A stretch of DNA of 64,000 bases from Bugula neritina (taxonomy: Eukaryota > Bryozoa > Gymnolaemata > Cheilostomatida > Bugulidae): NCBI GenBank assembly GCA_964035545.1, contig OZ037767.1:8794207-8858206 (forward strand). Direction: 5' to 3'. This document shows positions 61,501-64,000 of the stretch, piece after piece. Numbering within the stretch: the first letter of the stretch is position 1; the number at the start of each line of letters is the position of its first letter. The notes below the pieces were generated by a model. That model had not been told where the DNA came from and made no database searches. It worked only from the letters and a program-made list of their open reading frames with translations. Both the position numbers and the translations under genes were made by a program.

Positions 61501-62623
61501 ACTAGATGACAAAGAACTGGGCACTTTCTGGATTCACCGTGACTCCCTGCAACTTGAACAAGGTGTCTTGTTGTTGATACGCGAACACACAAGTCGTGTA
61601 GTTATACCTCGTTCACTTCAATGCAGAATACTAGACACACTTCATTCTTCACACTGGGGTGTAGTCAAGGTAAAGCAACTAGCTTGCCGCTATGTGTGGT
61701 GGAGCACCATCAACACGGATATAGAGCTAGCCATGAAATCTTGCGAAGTATGCCAGGAGTCAGCAGCTGCTCCAGACCAGAAGTTTCAAAGCTGGCCCAA
61801 GACAGACAAGCCATGGGAACGCATACATCTAGATTTTGCTGGACCTTTTAGAGGAAAAATGTGGCTTATCTGCATTGATGCTTGTTCAAAATTTCCATAT
61901 ATTGGACGCATGGAAATAGGGCAGACAACTTCTCGCCAAACATTACAAGTATTAAAAGATATCTTTGCTATAGAAGGTGTACCTGCTACTATAGTTACAG
62001 ATAATGGCCCACAGTTTTCCAGCCAGGAATTTACTAATTTCTGCAACAGTTTCCACATCAACCATGTCTTGTCACCTCCATACCACCCACCTTCAAATGG
62101 TGAAGCTGAACGATTTGTCAGAACTTTTAAAAGCTCTGTGGACAAGAATTGTGAGGGAGGAGCATCTCTAGACGAGAGTATCAGACTTACATTAGCATCA
62201 TACAGAACCATTCCACATCCTGCTTTGGAATGGAAAACACCTGCAGAAGTCCTGCATGGCCGCCAGCCCAGGGGCTTACTATCCCTTCTCCAACCTACTA
62301 ATCACAAATACCCTAAACATGACAAGCCACAGACAACACAGTTCACTATTGACTCACTAGTGTACGCTCGTAACTACAGTACTGGTCCAAAGTGGATCCC
62401 AGGAAGTATTATATCAAAACAAGGAAATGCTATCTACATAGTACAAACAGACAGTGGCAACTGGAAGAGGCATGCTAATCAGCTTCAAATTCGCCTGCCA
62501 TCTACAAATATAAACAAATCAGTGGTACCCAACACACCCCAAGCTGATAATAATATTGTCCATCCTCATGAGAGGCGCTATCCAACCAGAGAGCGCAGAC
62601 AGCCAGATTGGTACAAACCATAA
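58580..62623 (+). CDS. Gag-Pol polyprotein of the Ty3/gypsy element, 1347 aa
   Basis: One uninterrupted ORF. Gag occupies roughly residues 1-330 and ends in zinc knuckles; the second, C293-x2-C-x4-H-x4-C306, is canonical. The protease has D354-T-G. The reverse transcriptase carries FTKLDLADAYLQL and Y643-L-D-D. RNase H follows with AADASSYGLGVVL and QIEHEAL. The integrase has an H-x3-H ... C-x2-C zinc domain and a DDE core at D1085, D1141 and E1177, giving exactly 35 residues between the last two. Gag and Pol share one frame with no shift site, as in several gypsy lineages. Every catalytic residue I can check is present, so the element looks competent. The start is the first ATG after the primer site, 44 bp after the LTR. 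Confidence 0.96.
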   Translation: MEEVIKQLVTTMQQQQQQQMEQFAQILGQFTTAVKPGEPAQNKSVTVTRFDSYDRDKESWTQYLQRLNQHFTVYNVSDSEQKRACLLSWIGSECYELLTKLYGSEDITTMSFDSLAGKLSTHFIETKHVQAARYQFYNCKMKPNQSYSDWAADLRGLARNCNFTCKKEDCGESYVDDQIRDIIIKETPHADVRRQCLLDPDPTLENVLKKAATYIQTVETDKVLKGETSTPVTTNQMSSTYKRQNKGSQGKRPQFHKSENQTAMPTQPSKLKSCPQCYISHDRKQCPHRNKQCKLCNKTGHISSVCKTSSKSSGNNSHFVEESSSSVYNIYERKGKQIWINTTVNNKQTQFQWDTGATCSMVGNKGYKALGSPPYQQTDTTLHSYGNTAMQVRGECYVTVTIGQTTKNNLRLLIVDSDEGVNLLGVDWSDSFGLSQQGLSAVDSDTEVTNAVHNVDTKVKVLTTKYPDVFKPGIGHCKTFKVPIYLKSEHKPCFSKPREIPYSQHEATRAELNRLEAEGVIQRINFSNWAAPIVVVTKPSGKVRICGDFKRLNQCISIDQHPLPKLDDLMNRLRGGKFFTKLDLADAYLQLELEDDAKQLCVINTPFGLYQYNRMCFGIAPGPAQFQRCMDTLTQKLPGVAAYLDDLIITGKTEEEHWTNLTNLLSTLQEHGFRIRLDKCEFFKHSVEYLGHTIDKDGKRPTAASMAALSQLPRPQDLHQLQAFLGKVNYYGGFISNLADKAAPLYKLLKNDTTFTWSNECEQAFTQLKNSIINATSLTHYDETKPLILAADASSYGLGVVLSQDTDQGEVPVAYASKTLTDTQKNYSQIEHEALSIIYGVTKFRQFLYGRHFTLVTDHEPLTTIFAPGKNIPTLTAQRLQRWALTLMGFQFTIRYKKTSQHGNADCLSRLPFGPDSNFDRIEQQDNKETSHAIQEQIFTSPVAGYNEVRQETVKDQHLQRVITWIQQGWPVTKLDDKELGTFWIHRDSLQLEQGVLLLIREHTSRVVIPRSLQCRILDTLHSSHWGVVKVKQLACRYVWWSTINTDIELAMKSCEVCQESAAAPDQKFQSWPKTDKPWERIHLDFAGPFRGKMWLICIDACSKFPYIGRMEIGQTTSRQTLQVLKDIFAIEGVPATIVTDNGPQFSSQEFTNFCNSFHINHVLSPPYHPPSNGEAERFVRTFKSSVDKNCEGGASLDESIRLTLASYRTIPHPALEWKTPAEVLHGRQPRGLLSLLQPTNHKYPKHDKPQTTQFTIDSLVYARNYSTGPKWIPGSIISKQGNAIYIVQTDSGNWKRHANQLQIRLPSTNINKSVVPNTPQADNNIVHPHERRYPTRERRQPDWYKP

Positions 62624-62640
62624 CTCTTAAGTCTAAATTT

Positions 62641-62651
62641 GTGAGGGAGGA
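62641..62651 (+). promoter_or_regulatory. Polypurine tract
   Basis: GTGAGGGAGGA directly before the 3' LTR, the usual plus-strand primer. Confidence 0.8.
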
Positions 62652-62652
62652 G

Positions 62653-62960
62653 TGCTATGTATTGAACTAGCCTTGTCAATACACCACATAGATGCATATT
62701 ATGACATACCACATTTTATGTGCTGGGTTACTTTTTATTCTAATGTCTATTTGTTTAAACTCATTATATACAGTTTTTTGCCATATCAATATACAAGCCA
62801 GTTGTTATTCTGTCACTGTTTATCTACATGTATTTTTATGTCAGTTACTTGTTAGCTTCAATACAATACAGTCATACATTCTACTCTACAGCCAATCTTA
62901 CTTATACGTGCTTAATCTTACTGTTTACTCTTGTTTAACATAAATAACAAGAACACAACA
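62653..62960 (+). repeat. 3' LTR
   Basis: 308 bp, same as 58229-58536, followed by the second CCATT. Confidence 0.97.
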
Positions 62961-62965
62961 CCATT

Positions 62966-63660
62966 CTTACGATAGATTTAAATATCCAGTTGCTCCCTCT
63001 TGCATTAAGCGCGGCTAAATTTTTTTGCTTTTTCCATCATCACGTCATACAATTCAGAGGCATCTTTAGACTCTAATACAATTTCAAAACTTGATAGAAA
63101 TGGCATAATTTCTAAAATAGTTTCACCAGTATTTATATTAATTTTTTCCATCTCACAAAATAAAAATATTTAAACTTTTATAGAAGATTTTAACAATGTA
63201 AACATTTTTGATTTAATAATTTGACAAATGACTCGAGATTGCGCTTTGGTAAACCCTGAATCTCGTAGGTTTGAAACCAATTACCTCTAGCGGCTTGCTC
63301 TTTTAACACGGGCTTGATTTCAGGTTGATTATACAATGCCATAATTTTTTCCTTAAATGATTTTATAACCGGATCTATGGCTTTTAGTGTGGGTACATAA
63401 CTCGTAATCCACTTCTCTAAGTCATCTATTTTTTCTTTGGCTTTAGTCATCATATTTCTTTTACTATGCTTTACGGCTTGTGGTATTAGCGGAGCTTGTT
63501 CAACATTGGGAACCGGCTCATCCATAATATTTGCAGGAGTCAATAGTTGTACAAGTTCAGCCTTTTAAGTTGAGAGTATTCTTTTTAGGCCTCTCCGCTT
63601 AGCCAAGGCCTTGAGGTCCTTGACCGTTGAAAAGTGTTTATTATATAAAAATTCTTTAGG
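62966..63660 (-). pseudogene. Polinton DNA polymerase B, N-terminal part with SAP-like segment
   Basis: On the - strand, a SAP-like stretch (TVKDLKALAKRRGLK, near 63627-63580) is broken by a TAA before KAELVQLLTP. An open frame of 117 codons (63543-63190) follows, with RGNWFQTYEIQGLPKRNL near its end, and further pieces continue to the retrotransposon junction (SNWIFKSIVR). SAP-like N-termini and this leader are typical of Polinton/adintovirus polymerase ORFs; that is family knowledge from memory. The gene is interrupted by stops and by the gypsy element. Confidence 0.7.
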
Positions 63661-64000
63661 TATATCAAAATCAATTTCTATATAATAAAATGGATAGAAC
63701 TAAGAAACATTTTTTTTCAATGAGGTTCATTGCACAGGCTGCCGATTAGCACAGGAATCAACCGGTCCTAAGAGCGCTTGCCCATTGTACAGCTCTCTCC
63801 ATTTATTATAAAAAAGTTCTTTTAAACTATGGGAAATGATTTACACAAACATTACTACTCATTTACATGACTAGTCGTAACACTGCTAGGTCAGTTGCTA
63901 TCAAGAGTTAGCTCAATTGCTAATACTATACAACTGTAAGGCATTGCTGTAATTTCTATCACTAGTATCTCGATACATAGAGCATTGCTGTATATAGAGA
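63661..64000. other. Right edge, possible further Polinton remnant
   Basis: The - strand has a short open stretch (FYNKWRELYNGQALLGPVD) near 63.8 kb that could belong to the upstream end of the element. Nothing firm is seen in the last 150 bp, and no terminal inverted repeat is identified. Confidence 0.3.

Larger units (their letters stand above)
58229..62960 (+). mobile_element. Complete Ty3/gypsy LTR retrotransposon nested in the Polinton polymerase
   Basis: Two 308-bp LTRs, which I read as identical, flank a single long ORF. The 5-bp target-site duplication CCATT is exact (58224-58228 and 62961-62965). A primer-binding site and a polypurine tract are in place. All parts needed for autonomous movement are present and unbroken, so the insertion is very recent. 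The target is the - strand polymerase pseudogene. Confidence 0.97.

Noticed and set aside
61063-62211. 126- and 141-codon - strand frames
   Set aside because: Antisense shadows of the gypsy pol gene.
62652-62943. Small ORFs repeated at 58201-58519 and 62652-62943
   Set aside because: They are LTR sequence and identical only because the LTRs are identical.

Overview
The window reads as nuclear DNA of an invertebrate animal. It is AT-rich, its genes are split into short exons by long introns with clean GT...AG borders, and it carries microsatellites, tRNA-derived SINE-like repeats, a Tc1-type DNA transposon, two Ty3/gypsy LTR elements and a decayed Polinton/Maverick (adintovirus-like) element. 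I cannot name the species. No bacterial operon, plasmid or CRISPR feature is present.

Positions 1-51028 hold a head-to-tail array of six cytochrome P450 genes, all on the + strand. They are called P450-1 to P450-6 here: 1183-4363 (5' end missing), 5661-10651, 15244-22833, 24737-30440, 35064-44644 and 46834-51028. All share one ten-exon plan with intron phases 0,1,0,0,0,1,2,0,2. Exon 1 is an N-terminal membrane anchor. Exon 2 carries the proline-rich hinge, exon 7 the I helix, exon 8 the K-helix ExxR, exon 9 the PERF segment and exon 10 the heme-Cys loop. The proteins are about 500 residues and look like microsomal, clan-2-type P450s. P450-1 and P450-2 are the older pair; P450-3 to P450-6 are a younger expansion. 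Within the expansion, P450-4 has lost the splice acceptor of exon 8, P450-6 has lost the I-helix acid and remodelled exon 3, and all four have Lys where the heme loop normally has Arg.

Mobile DNA is scattered between and inside these genes: a Tc1 relic at 12031-13787, SINE-like copies near 7.8, 24.1 and 32.7 kb, a 5.1-kb decayed gypsy element in intron 1 of P450-5, a foldback element in intron 3 of P450-5, and a LINE fragment in intron 5 of P450-4. Gene flanks are duplicated, some in inverted orientation.

Positions 53851-63660 are a broken Polinton-type element. On the + strand it has a parvovirus-type phospholipase A2 domain followed by a major-capsid-like ORF. On the - strand it has an adenovirus-type cysteine protease and a protein-primed B-family DNA polymerase with an N-terminal SAP-like segment. 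All four show stops or frameshifts. A complete Ty3/gypsy retrotransposon (58229-62960; 308-bp LTRs that read identical; 5-bp target duplication; one 1347-codon gag-pol ORF) sits inside the polymerase gene and is clearly a recent arrival.
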